In this document: positions 37,010 through 47,932 of the stretch, piece by piece
Layout: every line of letters starts with the position of its first letter
Position numbering within the stretch: the stretch's first letter is position 1
NCBI RefSeq assembly: GCF_005116715.1
Contig: NZ_SWCI01000001.1
Location: 620,001-684,000 of the forward strand
Reading direction: 5' to 3'
DNA length: 64,000 nucleotides
From: Ferrimonas sediminicola
GTDB lineage: Bacteria > Pseudomonadota > Gammaproteobacteria > Enterobacterales > Shewanellaceae
The notes under the pieces: model-generated
Seen by the model: the letters and a program-made list of their open reading frames with translations, nothing else
What the model was told of the DNA's origin: nothing
Databases searched by the model: none
Position numbers and translations under genes: made by a program

Positions 37010-38086
37010 ATGTGTACCGTATGCGGCTGTGCCGAAGGCAACGTCAAGATCGAGCAGGGTCATAGCCATGACCACGGTCATCACCATCATCACGACCACG
37101 ACCATGGCCACCATCATCACCACGAGCATGGGCATGCTCACGACCATGGTCATCACCACGCCCATGACCATGACCACCCTCATTCCGCCGTCGAGGCCAC
37201 AGTGGTGCACCACCACTACCACCATCAGGGCAACGTCGAGCATCACTACCACTACCACATTCATGGCGGGAACCCGGCCAACCAGGGCCATCACTCCCAC
37301 GGCCACGACCATGGCCACCAGCATCATCATGATCATCACCCGGATGGCTCAGCGAAGGCCGAGCAGTTCAGCCCAGAGCACCAGGGCGACAACCTGCACT
37401 ACGGTCAGGGGCCAGCCCATGCCCATGCCCCGGGCATGTCCCAGGCACGAATGGTCCAGATTGAGCAGGATATCCTGGGCAAGAACGACGCGATTGCCGC
37501 CGAGAACCGCAAGCGCTTCCATCAGGCCAACCAGCTGGTGGTCAACCTGGTGTCCAGCCCGGGTTCCGGCAAGACCACCCTGCTGACCGAGACCTGTCGC
37601 CGCCTGGCCAACGACAGGGTGGTGGTGATCGAGGGAGACCAGGAGACCGCCAATGATGCCGACCGCATCCGCGAGACCGGAGTGCGTGCCATCCAGGTCA
37701 ACACCGGCAAAGGGTGTCATCTGGATGCGGCGATGATCGGATCCGCCTGTGATCGACTGGATCTGGATCAGGGGGAGCTGGTGATCATCGAGAACGTGGG
37801 TAACCTGGTGTGCCCCGCCGGCTTTGACCTGGGCGAGCGCCACAAGGTGGCGATCCTGTCGGTCACCGAGGGCGAGGACAAGCCGTTGAAGTATCCAGAT
37901 ATGTTTGCCGCATCCAACCTGATGCTGGTCAACAAGGTGGATCTGCTGCCCCACCTGAATTTCGACGTCCAGGCCTGCATCGATAACGCCCGCAAGGTCA
38001 ACCCGGAGATTCAGGTGATCTGCACCTCGGCCACCAGCGGCGAGGGGATGGATGAGTGGATCGACTGGCTGCAGAAGCAGCGTTGA
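37010..38086 (+). CDS. hypB: Hydrogenase nickel incorporation GTPase HypB, His-rich
   Basis: GTPase that drives nickel delivery to the hydrogenase large subunit. 358 aa. The N-terminal high-affinity site CxxCGC is MCTVCGC. Residues 18-139 hold about 50 histidines, a nickel-storage region far longer than in E. coli HypB (290 aa in total). The G domain begins at the P-loop SSPGSGKTT near 182; the metal site includes KGCHLD and [12 protein letters not shown]. Start at 37010, just after hypA. Confidence 0.97.
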   Translation: MCTVCGCAEGNVKIEQGHSHDHGHHHHHDHDHGHHHHHEHGHAHDHGHHHAHDHDHPHSAVEATVVHHHYHHQGNVEHHYHYHIHGGNPANQGHHSHGHDHGHQHHHDHHPDGSAKAEQFSPEHQGDNLHYGQGPAHAHAPGMSQARMVQIEQDILGKNDAIAAENRKRFHQANQLVVNLVSSPGSGKTTLLTETCRRLANDRVVVIEGDQETANDADRIRETGVRAIQVNTGKGCHLDAAMIGSACDRLDLDQGELVIIENVGNLVCPAGFDLGERHKVAILSVTEGEDKPLKYPDMFAASNLMLVNKVDLLPHLNFDVQACIDNARKVNPEIQVICTSATSGEGMDEWIDWLQKQR

Positions 38087-38098
38087 TCCCGCTGATAG

Positions 38099-38124
38099 AG
38101 CCGGCCCCTGGGGCCGGCTTTTTG
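38099..38124 (+). terminator. Terminator of hypAB
   Basis: AGCCGGCCCC/GGGGCCGGCT stem followed by T5 and a second T-run. Confidence 0.92.
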
Positions 38125-38323
38125 CTTTTTTGAGAGTTTGTACCGGAAAATGGTTCCAGTTCATTTAACAACTCAGGTAAAACTGCCGCTATGTCTCACT
38201 GAGGGCAAAAAAAGGTTGTTTTTTTAGCCAGCAAGGAAGTATGTTGTGTAATCGTTGTACAGGCTGTCGGGGCGGTGCGGCGAGTATTTGCTCAAACCAA
38301 AAATAATTGGGGCGGAAATAACA

Positions 38324-38878
38324 ATGCAACAAGAAGTCCGCAAAACCCACTCTTTTGATTGTCATTCAGAGGTTTCGAGTGACGCCTTTCCTGAGTGGAA
38401 GTACAAATTTATTCTAAGGAAACTGGCACTGAAGCGCGGTGAGCGGGTGCTGGTGATCTCTCCCTGTGACGAGCGATTCGTACGGATCCTGGCACAGCAG
38501 GTGGGGGAGCGGGGCTCCATCGACATCCTCACCGACCATGTGATGAACTCTGCCATTCTCAAGCAGCAATATGCTGATCTTTCTTGTGTTTCCGTTCAAG
38601 TTCGAGGGCCAGCAATCAAGCGTGTCGACTACCAGGCCGTGATCTGGCTCGGCGCCATGACCGAGTCGGGCAGTGATCTGGCCCGGGAGATCCAGTTCTC
38701 CTGGCGGCTGCTCGACAAGTGCGGACGGTTGCTCCTCGCCCTTCCCCAATCCCTCCCGGAGTCCAGCAACTTTCTCGACGAGGCGATCGACATCGGCAAT
38801 GGCCTGGGCTTTGTCAGCCGCATGAAGCGCCGCTGCGACGAGCACTGCATGTGGATCGGTGTCAAATATTTGCGCTGA
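38324..38878 (+). CDS. Methyltransferase-like protein, unrecognised
   Basis: 184 aa. The fold pattern is Rossmann-like: RGERVLVISPCDERFVRIL followed by GSIDILTD resembles motifs I and II of class I SAM methyltransferases, and KCGRLLLALP resembles the later strand. The usual GxGxG is replaced by SPCDE, so SAM binding is uncertain and it may be degenerate. ATG at 38324 assumed; an upstream extension to 38255 is possible. Single gene between hypB and ndk. Confidence 0.65.
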   Translation: MQQEVRKTHSFDCHSEVSSDAFPEWKYKFILRKLALKRGERVLVISPCDERFVRILAQQVGERGSIDILTDHVMNSAILKQQYADLSCVSVQVRGPAIKRVDYQAVIWLGAMTESGSDLAREIQFSWRLLDKCGRLLLALPQSLPESSNFLDEAIDIGNGLGFVSRMKRRCDEHCMWIGVKYLR

Positions 38879-38948
38879 GCGTGATCTTTGCCAGGTTTGG
38901 GTTGGTCCTGAACGTGATTTAAGTGGGGATCTTTGGGCGGTTTTGCCT

Positions 38949-38954
38949 TATAAT
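38949..38954 (+). promoter_or_regulatory. Extended -10 element of ndk
   Basis: A perfect TATAAT 41 nt before the ndk ATG. No good -35 was found at the usual distance. Confidence 0.5.
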
Positions 38955-38995
38955 CCGCGCCAAACTACACACCGACCCTAAATATGGAGAGAAAA

Positions 38996-39427
38996 ATGGC
39001 GATTGAACGCACTTTTTCCATCGTTAAGCCTGACGCCGTTGCCAAGAACCTGATCGGCGCCATCTACAGCCGTTTCGAAAACGCTGGCCTGAAGATCGTG
39101 GCTTCCAAGATGGTTCACCTGAGCCGTGCGCAAGCGGAAGGTTTCTACGCTGAGCACAAAGAGCGTCCCTTCTTCGGTGCCCTGGTGGATTTTATGACCT
39201 CCGGTCCGATCATGGTGCAGGTTCTGGAAGGTGAAAATGCCGTTCTGGCCAACCGCGAAATCATGGGTGCCACCAACCCTGCCGAAGCGGCCCGCGGTAC
39301 TATCCGCAGCGACTTCGCCAACTCCATCGACGAGAACGCCGTACACGGTTCCGATGCCGTGGCGTCCGCCGAGCGTGAAATTGCCTACTTCTTCACCGAG
39401 GAAGAGCTCTGCCCCCGCACTCGCTAA
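38996..39427 (+). CDS. ndk: Nucleoside diphosphate kinase
   Basis: Keeps NTP pools balanced by transferring the gamma-phosphate through a phospho-His. 143 aa, the E. coli length. Catalytic His is in [16 protein letters not shown]; the N-terminus is [17 protein letters not shown] at 38996 with GGAGA upstream; codon use suggests high expression. Confidence 0.97.
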   Translation: MAIERTFSIVKPDAVAKNLIGAIYSRFENAGLKIVASKMVHLSRAQAEGFYAEHKERPFFGALVDFMTSGPIMVQVLEGENAVLANREIMGATNPAEAARGTIRSDFANSIDENAVHGSDAVASAEREIAYFFTEEELCPRTR

Positions 39428-39438
39428 GAGTCCGGCAG

Positions 39439-39467
39439 AAAAAAAGCGCCCCATGGGCGCTTTTTTT
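39439..39467. terminator. Bidirectional terminator between ndk and the CNNM gene
   Basis: GCGCCC-CAT-GGGCGC stem with A7 and T7 flanks, between convergent genes. Confidence 0.92.
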
Positions 39468-39479
39468 GTTCCTCCAAGG

Positions 39480-40535
39480 CTAGGCGGAATCGTTGTCACT
39501 CAGGGTAATGCCGCGCTGCTTCAAACGCTGTTCCCACAGCTTTCGGGCCACATCCTGCATGTCGGCGGCGGGATCGCTGAACTCGACAATCTCCAGCCCC
39601 AGCAGGGACTCGATGATGTCCTCCATGGTGACCAGCCCCAACACGCTGCCGTACTCATCCACGACGATGGCGATCTGCACCCGGCGCTTGAGCAACTGCT
39701 CGAACACTGCCATCAGTCTGGTGCCTTCGGGCAGGGCCAGGATTGGGCGCTTGAGGGTGCGCAGGGCCTTGTCGGGGTTGCTGCGTTCCGCCAACATCAC
39801 CTCATTGCGGTGGACATAGCCGACAATGTCTTCCCGCTCCTCGTCATGCACCGGGATCCGGGTAAACCTCACCTCCTGCTCCTGGCGGACGAAATCCGAT
39901 AGGGTCATGTGCTGGCTGACGGAGTGGATCACCGTCCTCGGGGTCATCACCGAGGTGACCGGCACCTCCCTGGCGTTGAGCAGTTGCTTGAGGATGTTGG
40001 ACTCCTTTTCGTCCAGCTCTCCAGACTGGTGGCCGACATCGGCCATGGCGGACATCTCGGCGCGGATGTACTGTCCCTGCTCCCCCTTGCCCAGCAGCCG
40101 GGTGACCTTGAGGGAGAGCCATACCAGGGGCTTGGTCAGGGTCACCATCCAGTTCAAAGCCAGGGACACCGACGGTGCCAGGGTGCGCCAGTAGTTGGCC
40201 CCCAGGGTCTTGGGAATGATCTCGGAGAAGAACAGGATCGCCAGGGTCAGTACCGCAGAGAACAGCCCCAGCAAATCGTCGCCGAACACCTTGGCCGCCT
40301 GGGCGCCGGCGCCGGCAGCACCGGCGGTATGGGCTATGGTATTGAGAGTGAGGATCGCCACCAGGGGCGCTTCCACGTCCTCCTTCTGCTTCTCCAGGCG
40401 GTCGGCGGCCTTCGGATTGCTCTGCTTCAGGTTGGCGATGTAGCTGGGGGTCACGCTCAGCAGCGCCGCTTCGAAGACGCTACAGACGAAGGAGACGCCG
40501 ATGGCGGCGAGAATATAGGTAACTAGCAGTATCAT
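39480..40535 (-). CDS. CNNM/DUF21-CBS membrane protein
   Basis: 351 aa. The N-terminal DUF21 (CNNM) domain has about four helices (residues 1-150) with FFSEIIPKTLGA; a CBS pair follows (VMTPRTVIHSVS and VVDEYGSVLGLVTMEDIIESLLG). It lacks the C-terminal CorC/HlyC domain found in YfjD-type relatives. Bacterial members are linked to Mg or Co efflux. Substrate is not inferable here. Convergent with ndk. Confidence 0.9.
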   Translation of the reverse strand: MILLVTYILAAIGVSFVCSVFEAALLSVTPSYIANLKQSNPKAADRLEKQKEDVEAPLVAILTLNTIAHTAGAAGAGAQAAKVFGDDLLGLFSAVLTLAILFFSEIIPKTLGANYWRTLAPSVSLALNWMVTLTKPLVWLSLKVTRLLGKGEQGQYIRAEMSAMADVGHQSGELDEKESNILKQLLNAREVPVTSVMTPRTVIHSVSQHMTLSDFVRQEQEVRFTRIPVHDEEREDIVGYVHRNEVMLAERSNPDKALRTLKRPILALPEGTRLMAVFEQLLKRRVQIAIVVDEYGSVLGLVTMEDIIESLLGLEIVEFSDPAADMQDVARKLWEQRLKQRGITLSDNDSA

Positions 40536-40688
40536 TGAGTCAGGTTAGAATCGGTGCGATGACCCAGTGTACCATGAGTTGGCTGGATGCTGGCTGAACT
40601 TGCCGAGACCGCGTCATAGTGGACTTTCTGGGGAGTTAGCCTGTACAATTGCGCGCCATTTTCCGGGCTGGAGTCGAGGAGCCGTGAG

Positions 40689-41807
40689 ATGACTGACAAG
40701 GTCAACCTATTAAACCTGAATCGTCAGGCGATGCGTGAGTTTTTTGCCGAGCTGGGCGAAAAGCCGTTTCGTGCCGATCAGTTGATGAAGTGGATCTATC
40801 ACTTCGGCCAGGATAATTTTGACGAGATGACCAACCTCAACAAGGCCTTGCGGGCCAAGTTGAAGGAGGTGGCAGTGATTGAGGCACCCCAGATCGCCGA
40901 CAGCCAGCACTCCTCCGACGGCACCATCAAGTTTGCCATCGATGTGGGCAACGGCCAGGAGGTTGAGACCGTATACATCCCGGAGGAGGATCGCGCCACC
41001 CTGTGTGTCTCCTCCCAGGTGGGGTGTGCCCTGGAGTGCAGCTTCTGCTCCACCGCCCAGCAGGGATTCAACCGCAATCTGAGTGTGGCGGAGATCATCG
41101 GCCAGGTGTGGCGGGTGGCCACCTACCTGGGGCTGTCCGGCAAGAGTGAGGAGCGCCCCATCTCCAACGTGGTGATGATGGGCATGGGTGAGCCCCTGCT
41201 CAACCTCTCCAACGTGGTGCCAGCCATGGACATCATGCTGGACGACTATGGCTTCGGCCTCTCCAAGCGCCGGGTCACCCTCTCCACCTCAGGAGTGGTA
41301 CCTGCCCTGGACAAGCTGGGGGACATGATCGATGTGGCCCTGGCCATCAGCCTGCACGCTCCCAACGATTCGTTGCGGGATGAACTGGTGCCGGTGAACA
41401 GGAAGTACAACATCGCTACCTTCCTGGAGTCGGTGCGCGGCTACCTGGGCAAATCCTTTGCCAACAAGGGCAGGGTGACCATCGAGTATGTGATGCTGGA
41501 TCATATCAATGACTCCATGGAGCAGGCCCAGGAGTTGGCGGCGCTGCTGAAGGATACCCCGTGTAAGATCAACCTGATCCCCTTCAACCCCTTCCCGGGA
41601 AGTCCCTACGGCAAGAGCTCCAACTCCCGCATCGACCGTTTTTCCAAGGTGTTGATGGAGAAGGGGTATACCGTTATTGTACGTAAGACCCGTGGCGACG
41701 ACATCGATGCGGCCTGCGGCCAGTTGGTGGGGGATGTCCGGGATCGCACCAAGCGGCTGCTGAAAAAACGCATGCATGGTGAACAAATTTCGGTAAAAAT
41801 GAGCTAA
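40689..41807 (+). CDS. rlmN: Dual-specificity RNA methyltransferase RlmN
   Basis: Radical SAM enzyme that methylates C2 of A2503 in 23S rRNA and A37 in some tRNAs. 372 aa. Cluster cysteines Cys113, Cys117 and Cys120 (CALECSFC). The C-terminal Cys in DIDAACGQL is the methyl-carrying or resolving residue. First gene of a conserved rlmN-pilW-rodZ-ispG-hisS-yfgM-bamB-der series. Confidence 0.97.
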   Translation: MTDKVNLLNLNRQAMREFFAELGEKPFRADQLMKWIYHFGQDNFDEMTNLNKALRAKLKEVAVIEAPQIADSQHSSDGTIKFAIDVGNGQEVETVYIPEEDRATLCVSSQVGCALECSFCSTAQQGFNRNLSVAEIIGQVWRVATYLGLSGKSEERPISNVVMMGMGEPLLNLSNVVPAMDIMLDDYGFGLSKRRVTLSTSGVVPALDKLGDMIDVALAISLHAPNDSLRDELVPVNRKYNIATFLESVRGYLGKSFANKGRVTIEYVMLDHINDSMEQAQELAALLKDTPCKINLIPFNPFPGSPYGKSSNSRIDRFSKVLMEKGYTVIVRKTRGDDIDAACGQLVGDVRDRTKRLLKKRMHGEQISVKMS

Positions 41808-41836
41808 TACACGACTCGAGCTGACAAGGTGTTGGC

Positions 41837-42610
41837 ATGAAGGCATGGATCGCCCTGGGGTGTGTTGCCCTGTTAGTCGCCTGCGTCACCCAGACCACCC
41901 TGGACGGCCGCGAGGTCGCCACCGGTGATCCTATCCTGGATGCGCAGGAGGCAGCCCGTGAACGGGTCGCCCTGGCGGTGGGCTATCTGAAGCGAGGCGA
42001 CATGGAAGCGGCCAGGCGCAACCTGGAGCGGGCCCTGGAACACGATGGGGACTCGGAGCAGGGGCACCTGACCCTGGCGTACTACTATGAGCAGGTCGGG
42101 GATCTCTCCGCGGCTCGGCAGATCTATGAAGGTCTGCTCAAGTTGTATCCCGGCAGTGCCGATGTGCACAATAACTACGGGGTATTTCTCTGCCGACGGT
42201 CTGAGTTTGATCGCTCGCAGGAGCAGCTGCTGGCGGCCATTGCGACGCCTGGGTACGCCCAACAGGGAAGCAGCTATGAAAACCTGGCACGGTGTGCCCT
42301 GAAAGTGGGCCGTCAAACCCTTGCGGTTCAATACTTTCATTCGGCATTAAAGTATGATCCTGGTCGTATCGACTTATGGCTGGAACTGGCAGAATTGTCG
42401 TTTCGCCTGCAGGATTATCCCCAAGCCAGGAGTGCCCTGTCCCACTATCACGGGGCGGCGGCCGCCACGGCACCCTCCCTGTGGCTGGGAGTGGAGATTG
42501 AGAGCCGGGCGCAGCAGTGGCAGGCGGCCAGGCAATTTGGCGCCCAGCTGCTGGTGAAATACCCAGATTCGGAACAAGCTAAGGCATACCGGGCAAAGAA
42601 TTATCAATGA
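41837..42610 (+). CDS. pilW: Type IV pilus biogenesis lipoprotein PilW/PilF
   Basis: Outer-membrane pilotin needed for secretin assembly in type IV pili. 257 aa. Lipobox LLVAC at residues 12-16, then five to six TPR repeats (for example GYLKRGDMEAARRNLERALE). The stop overlaps the rodZ start by four nt. Confidence 0.93.
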   Translation: MKAWIALGCVALLVACVTQTTLDGREVATGDPILDAQEAARERVALAVGYLKRGDMEAARRNLERALEHDGDSEQGHLTLAYYYEQVGDLSAARQIYEGLLKLYPGSADVHNNYGVFLCRRSEFDRSQEQLLAAIATPGYAQQGSSYENLARCALKVGRQTLAVQYFHSALKYDPGRIDLWLELAELSFRLQDYPQARSALSHYHGAAAATAPSLWLGVEIESRAQQWQAARQFGAQLLVKYPDSEQAKAYRAKNYQ

Positions 42611-43560
42611 GTGACAATCAACAGCACCAAGAACAACAACAAGAAACCAAGGTGATCACCCCAGGCCCCCTGTTGCGGGCCGCCAGGGAGGCCAGCGGTC
42701 TGACCACCCAACAGGTGGCGCAGCGTCTCAGCCTGCGCCGCTCTGTGGTGGAGGGGCTCGAACAGGACGACTACGAGTCCGGTACCACCACCACCTATCT
42801 TCGCGGTTATGTCCGCAACTACGCCCGCCTGGTGGGCGTCAGCGAAAAGCAGATCGCCCTGGCGCTGGCGGCGTTGCCCCATACCCAGGCCGAAACCAAC
42901 ATGCAGAGTTTCTCTCGCCGCACCACCAAGCAGCAGCGTGACAGCCGCTGGATGCTGATCACCTGGGTCATCGTGTTGGCCCTGGTGGGATTGTTGGTGT
43001 GGTGGTGGGTGTCCAAGCCCCAGTCGCCGCTGGAAACCAGTCGCGAGCTCACGGTGCCCGCCGTCGTCAGTGATGAGCCCCAGCGCCGCAGTGCCGCCGA
43101 GCTGGTGTCGGCGCCGCAAGACCTGGCGGACAACGGCACCCTGGTTGAGACCCTGGAGGCCGCCCCTCAGCGGCCCGATGAGCCCACTGAAACCGGGGGG
43201 CGAGTCGTCGCCGAGGCGGACGCCGAATCCCAGCAGAGGGTGACCAAGCCTGAACTGGCGGCACAGGAGCCCACCTTGACCGCCGAGTCGTCGGCCGCTC
43301 CCGCCGAGCCCCAGGTGGTACTCGACAAGGTCTCCCTGACCCTCGAAGGGGACTGTTGGATGCTGCTGAAGGACGCCGACGACAATACCCTGCTGGAGGG
43401 GCTGAAGCGCGCCGGTTACCGGGTTGAGATGGAGGGTAAGGCCCCCATGAAGCTGCGCGTCGGCGCCCCCGAGGTGGTCTCTCTCAGCTTTAACGGCAAC
43501 CCTGTCGACATGTCTGCCTACCGTCCAGGACGGGTGGCAGTCATCACCCTGGCCAACTAA
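42607..43560 (+). CDS. rodZ: Cytoskeletal protein RodZ
   Basis: Links MreB to the elongation machinery and keeps rod shape. 317 aa: cytoplasmic HTH/XRE-like domain ([20 protein letters not shown]), one membrane helix (residues 118-137), an acidic Ala/Glu-rich linker, and a periplasmic DUF4115 domain with [19 protein letters not shown]. Confidence 0.95.
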   Translation: MSDNQQHQEQQQETKVITPGPLLRAAREASGLTTQQVAQRLSLRRSVVEGLEQDDYESGTTTTYLRGYVRNYARLVGVSEKQIALALAALPHTQAETNMQSFSRRTTKQQRDSRWMLITWVIVLALVGLLVWWWVSKPQSPLETSRELTVPAVVSDEPQRRSAAELVSAPQDLADNGTLVETLEAAPQRPDEPTETGGRVVAEADAESQQRVTKPELAAQEPTLTAESSAAPAEPQVVLDKVSLTLEGDCWMLLKDADDNTLLEGLKRAGYRVEMEGKAPMKLRVGAPEVVSLSFNGNPVDMSAYRPGRVAVITLAN

Positions 43561-43568
43561 GGTGTCCC

Positions 43569-44684
43569 ATGCAACACGAATCTCCCATTAAACGTCGTCC
43601 CACCCGCCAGGTCATGGTGGGGAGTGTGCCCGTGGGGGGCGGCGCGCCCATCTCGGTGCAGTCGATGACCAACACCCGCACCACGGACGTGGACGCCACA
43701 GTGGCCCAGATTCAGGCCATCGAGCGCGCCGGCGCTGACATCGTTCGGGTCTCGGTTCCCACCATGGAGGCGGCGGAGGCGTTTAAGCTGATCAAGCAGC
43801 AGACCCGAATCCCCCTGGTGGCGGACATCCACTTCGACTACCGCATCGCCCTGAAGGTGGCGGAGTACGGTGCCGACTGTCTGCGCATCAATCCGGGTAA
43901 CATCGGCAATGAGGAGCGGATCCGGGCGGTGGTGGACGCCGCCCGTGAGCGCAACATCCCCATCCGCATCGGCGTCAATGCCGGCTCCCTGGAGCGGGAC
44001 ATTCAGGAGAAGTATGGCGAGCCCACCCCGGCGGCCCTGGTGGAGTCGGCCATGCGCCATGTGAAGATCCTGCAGGATCTGGATTTCCATAACTTTAAGG
44101 TCAGCGTCAAGGCGTCCGACGTCTTCCTGGCGGTGGACGCCTACCGTCTGCTGTCCGACGCCATCGACCAGCCGATCCACCTGGGGATCACCGAGGCGGG
44201 TGGGCAGCGCGCCGGCGCGGTCAAGTCCGCCATCGGTCTGGGCCTGCTGCTCAGCGAAGGGATTGGCGATACCCTGAGGGTCTCCCTGGCCGCGGACCCG
44301 GTCGAGGAGGTGAAGGTGGGGTTCGACATCCTCAAGAGCCTGCGCATCCGCTCCCGGGGGATCAACTTCATCGCCTGTCCCTCCTGCTCCCGCCAGGAGT
44401 TCGACGTGATCGGCACGGTCAACGCCCTGGAGCAGCGACTGGAGGATGTGACCACCGCCATGGACGTCTCCATCATCGGTTGTGTGGTCAACGGCCCGGG
44501 TGAAGCCCTGGTATCGGACCTGGGCCTGGCGGGCAGCAACCGCAAGAGCGGCTTCTATCTCGGCGGCGAACGCCAGAAAGAGCGCCTGGACAACGATCGG
44601 CTGGTGGAGCTGCTGGAGGAGCGGATCCGCAAGCAGGCTGCCATCAAGGAGCAGCAGATCGCGGTCAAGGAAGTGAAAGAGTAA
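43569..44684 (+). CDS. ispG: 4-hydroxy-3-methylbut-2-enyl-diphosphate synthase (flavodoxin)
   Basis: Penultimate step of the MEP isoprenoid route; a [4Fe-4S] enzyme. 371 aa. Cluster cysteines are in [10 protein letters not shown] and [11 protein letters not shown]-terminal [10 protein letters not shown] matches GcpE proteins. Eight nt after rodZ. Confidence 0.97.
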   Translation: MQHESPIKRRPTRQVMVGSVPVGGGAPISVQSMTNTRTTDVDATVAQIQAIERAGADIVRVSVPTMEAAEAFKLIKQQTRIPLVADIHFDYRIALKVAEYGADCLRINPGNIGNEERIRAVVDAARERNIPIRIGVNAGSLERDIQEKYGEPTPAALVESAMRHVKILQDLDFHNFKVSVKASDVFLAVDAYRLLSDAIDQPIHLGITEAGGQRAGAVKSAIGLGLLLSEGIGDTLRVSLAADPVEEVKVGFDILKSLRIRSRGINFIACPSCSRQEFDVIGTVNALEQRLEDVTTAMDVSIIGCVVNGPGEALVSDLGLAGSNRKSGFYLGGERQKERLDNDRLVELLEERIRKQAAIKEQQIAVKEVKE

Positions 44685-44707
44685 TCACCCCTGTGTGACC
44701 CGCAGGG

Positions 44708-44752
44708 CACCCCGGGAACGGGGGCGCCCAAGGGGACGCGGGGTCTTTTTAT
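44708..44752 (+). terminator. Hairpin with T-run between ispG and hisS
   Basis: ACCCCG and CGGGGT pair around an internal GC-rich segment, followed by CTTTTTAT. It may end or attenuate transcription before hisS. Confidence 0.5.
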
Positions 44753-44770
44753 ATCCAGAAAGAGAGCAAC

Positions 44771-46048
<1,278 letters not shown>

Positions 46049-46061
46049 GGGGACTGACCAA

Positions 46062-46670
46062 GTGGAAATCTACAGCACCGAAGAACAACAGGTAGAGGCG
46101 ATCAAGTCGTTTTGGAAGGAGTACGGTAACTCCATTATCGGAGGTGCCGCCATCGGCCTGGCCGCTCTGTTCGGTTGGAACACCTTCCAGGAGTACCGCA
46201 TCGGTCAGCAGGAGGCGGCATCCGAAGCCTTCGATGCCACCGTGCAGAAGGCGGGCGAGCGTGATGCCCTGGCGGCGGCGGTGGACGAGCTGAGGCTGAG
46301 CCACGGCGACAGCGCCTACGCAGACCTGGCCACCCTGATGCTGGCCAAGGCCGCCGCCGATGCCGGCGACCTGACTCAGGCGGAGCAGCGCCTGAGCGAC
46401 GTGGCCGCCAGCATCGATGCGGATCTCAAGCCCCTGGTCGATCTGCGCCTGGCCCGCATTCAGCTGGCCCTGGGCAAGAGTGACCAAGCCCTGGCGACCC
46501 TGAACCTGATTACGCCCGACTCTTTCGCCGCCCAGCGCGACGAACTCAAGGGCGACCTGCTGAAACAGAAGGGTGACCTCCAGGGGGCTCGCGAGGCCTA
46601 CCAGGCGGCACTGAATGCAGGCAGCCGCAGCCCGGCGCTGCAGATGAAGCTCGACGACCTGGCAAACTGA
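46062..46670 (+). CDS. yfgM: SecYEG-associated periplasmic TPR protein YfgM
   Basis: Ancillary translocon subunit that works with PpiD. 202 aa: short cytoplasmic N-terminus beginning EIYSTEEQQVEAIKSFW, one membrane helix near residues 25-42, then TPR repeats in the periplasm. GTG start. In the conserved hisS-yfgM-bamB-der order. Confidence 0.94.
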   Translation: MEIYSTEEQQVEAIKSFWKEYGNSIIGGAAIGLAALFGWNTFQEYRIGQQEAASEAFDATVQKAGERDALAAAVDELRLSHGDSAYADLATLMLAKAAADAGDLTQAEQRLSDVAASIDADLKPLVDLRLARIQLALGKSDQALATLNLITPDSFAAQRDELKGDLLKQKGDLQGAREAYQAALNAGSRSPALQMKLDDLAN

Positions 46671-46672
46671 GG

Positions 46673-47869
46673 ATGGCGCGGATGGTGAAGGCAGGAAAAG
46701 GATGGCTGGCCGGATTGATGGTGCTGGCCCTGATGGGCTGCGCGTCCAGCGATGACGAGGCTAAGTTGGAGATCTCGCCGCTGCCGGAGCTGGACTCCAG
46801 CGTGGCCACCACCCTGGTGTGGGACACCGACGTCGGCGACGGCATCGGTGAGTACTGGTCCAGCCTCTCCCCGGAAGTGGCCTACGGCAAGGTGTTCGTC
46901 GCCGAGCGTTTCGGCCTGGTCAGCGCGTTCGATCAGGAGAGTGGGAAGGAGCTGTGGCAGCAGAACCTGCGCCGGGTCTTCGCCACCGGGGTCCTTAAGA
47001 AGAACAACGGCGCCCGCCTCTCCGCAGGACTGAGCTCAGGCTTCGATAAGGTGTTCGTTGGCAGCGAGAACGGCGTCCTGTTTGCCCTGGACCAGAACAG
47101 CGGTGAGGTGCTGTGGCAGGCCCAGACCCGCGGCGAACTGCTGTCCGATCCGTCGGTGATCGACGCCAAGGTGGTGGTCAACACCGGTGCCGGCAAGGTA
47201 CAGGCCTTCGATGTGGAGAGCGGTGAAGAGCTGTGGACCTACGAACTGACCCTGCCCTCACTGGTGCTGCGTGGCACCAGCGCCGCCTCCACCACCCAGG
47301 GCGCGGCCTTCGTCGGCACTGCCGATGGCAAGCTGGCGGCGATCTTCGCTCAGCAGGGGGCCCCCATCTGGGAGGCCAAGCTGGCGGAGGCGTCAGGCAC
47401 CAACGAGCTGGAGCGGATGGTGGATTCCGACGCCAAGCCCCTGGTGCTGGGTACCACCCTGTACGCCAGTGCCTTCAACGGCAACCTGGCGGCGGTTGAG
47501 GTACGCAGCGGTCAGGTGAAGTGGAAGCGTCAGTACTCCAGCTACACCCCCATGGATCTCGAGGGCAATGATCTCTACCTGACCGATAGCGATGGCACCG
47601 TCTACTCGGTGAACCGCCTCAACGGCCTGGAGACCTGGGCCAACTCGGAGTTGACCGGCCGCCTGGTGACCGGCCCGGCGGTGCTGGGCGAGTACCTGCT
47701 GGTGGGGGACTTCGAGGGTTACCTGCACATCTTCGACCGCGCCAGTGGCAAGTTGGTGGGCCGGCGCCAGATCGATGGCTCCGGGCTCTACAGCCAGCCC
47801 AAGGTCGTGGGTGACCAGGTGTTCCTGCAGACCCGCAGCGGCCGCATCGCTGTGGTGACAATAGGCTAA
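46673..47869 (+). CDS. bamB: Outer-membrane assembly lipoprotein BamB
   Basis: Part of the BAM complex that inserts beta-barrel proteins. 398 aa. Lipobox LALMGC near residue 23, then an eight-bladed PQQ-type beta-propeller with repeats such as VFALDQNSGEVLWQ. The ATG at 46673 or the in-frame ATG at 46682 may be used. Two nt after yfgM. Confidence 0.96.
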   Translation: MARMVKAGKGWLAGLMVLALMGCASSDDEAKLEISPLPELDSSVATTLVWDTDVGDGIGEYWSSLSPEVAYGKVFVAERFGLVSAFDQESGKELWQQNLRRVFATGVLKKNNGARLSAGLSSGFDKVFVGSENGVLFALDQNSGEVLWQAQTRGELLSDPSVIDAKVVVNTGAGKVQAFDVESGEELWTYELTLPSLVLRGTSAASTTQGAAFVGTADGKLAAIFAQQGAPIWEAKLAEASGTNELERMVDSDAKPLVLGTTLYASAFNGNLAAVEVRSGQVKWKRQYSSYTPMDLEGNDLYLTDSDGTVYSVNRLNGLETWANSELTGRLVTGPAVLGEYLLVGDFEGYLHIFDRASGKLVGRRQIDGSGLYSQPKVVGDQVFLQTRSGRIAVVTIG

Positions 47870-47885
47870 GGCACTGCTAGAATAT

Positions 47886-47914
47886 TGCGCCCCCGATCCT
47901 GGGGGCGTTTTTTG
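47886..47914 (+). terminator. Terminator between bamB and der
   Basis: CGCCCCC-GATCCT-GGGGGCG stem and T6. It lies only 20 nt before the der start, so der must depend on read-through or a promoter inside bamB. Confidence 0.8.
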
Positions 47915-47932
47915 TTTGAGAGGTTGTTCACC

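Noticed and set aside
37061-37340. Possible tandem repeat or CRISPR-like array
   Set aside because: The repetition is His codons (CAT/CAC) in hypB, in frame, without constant repeats or spacers.
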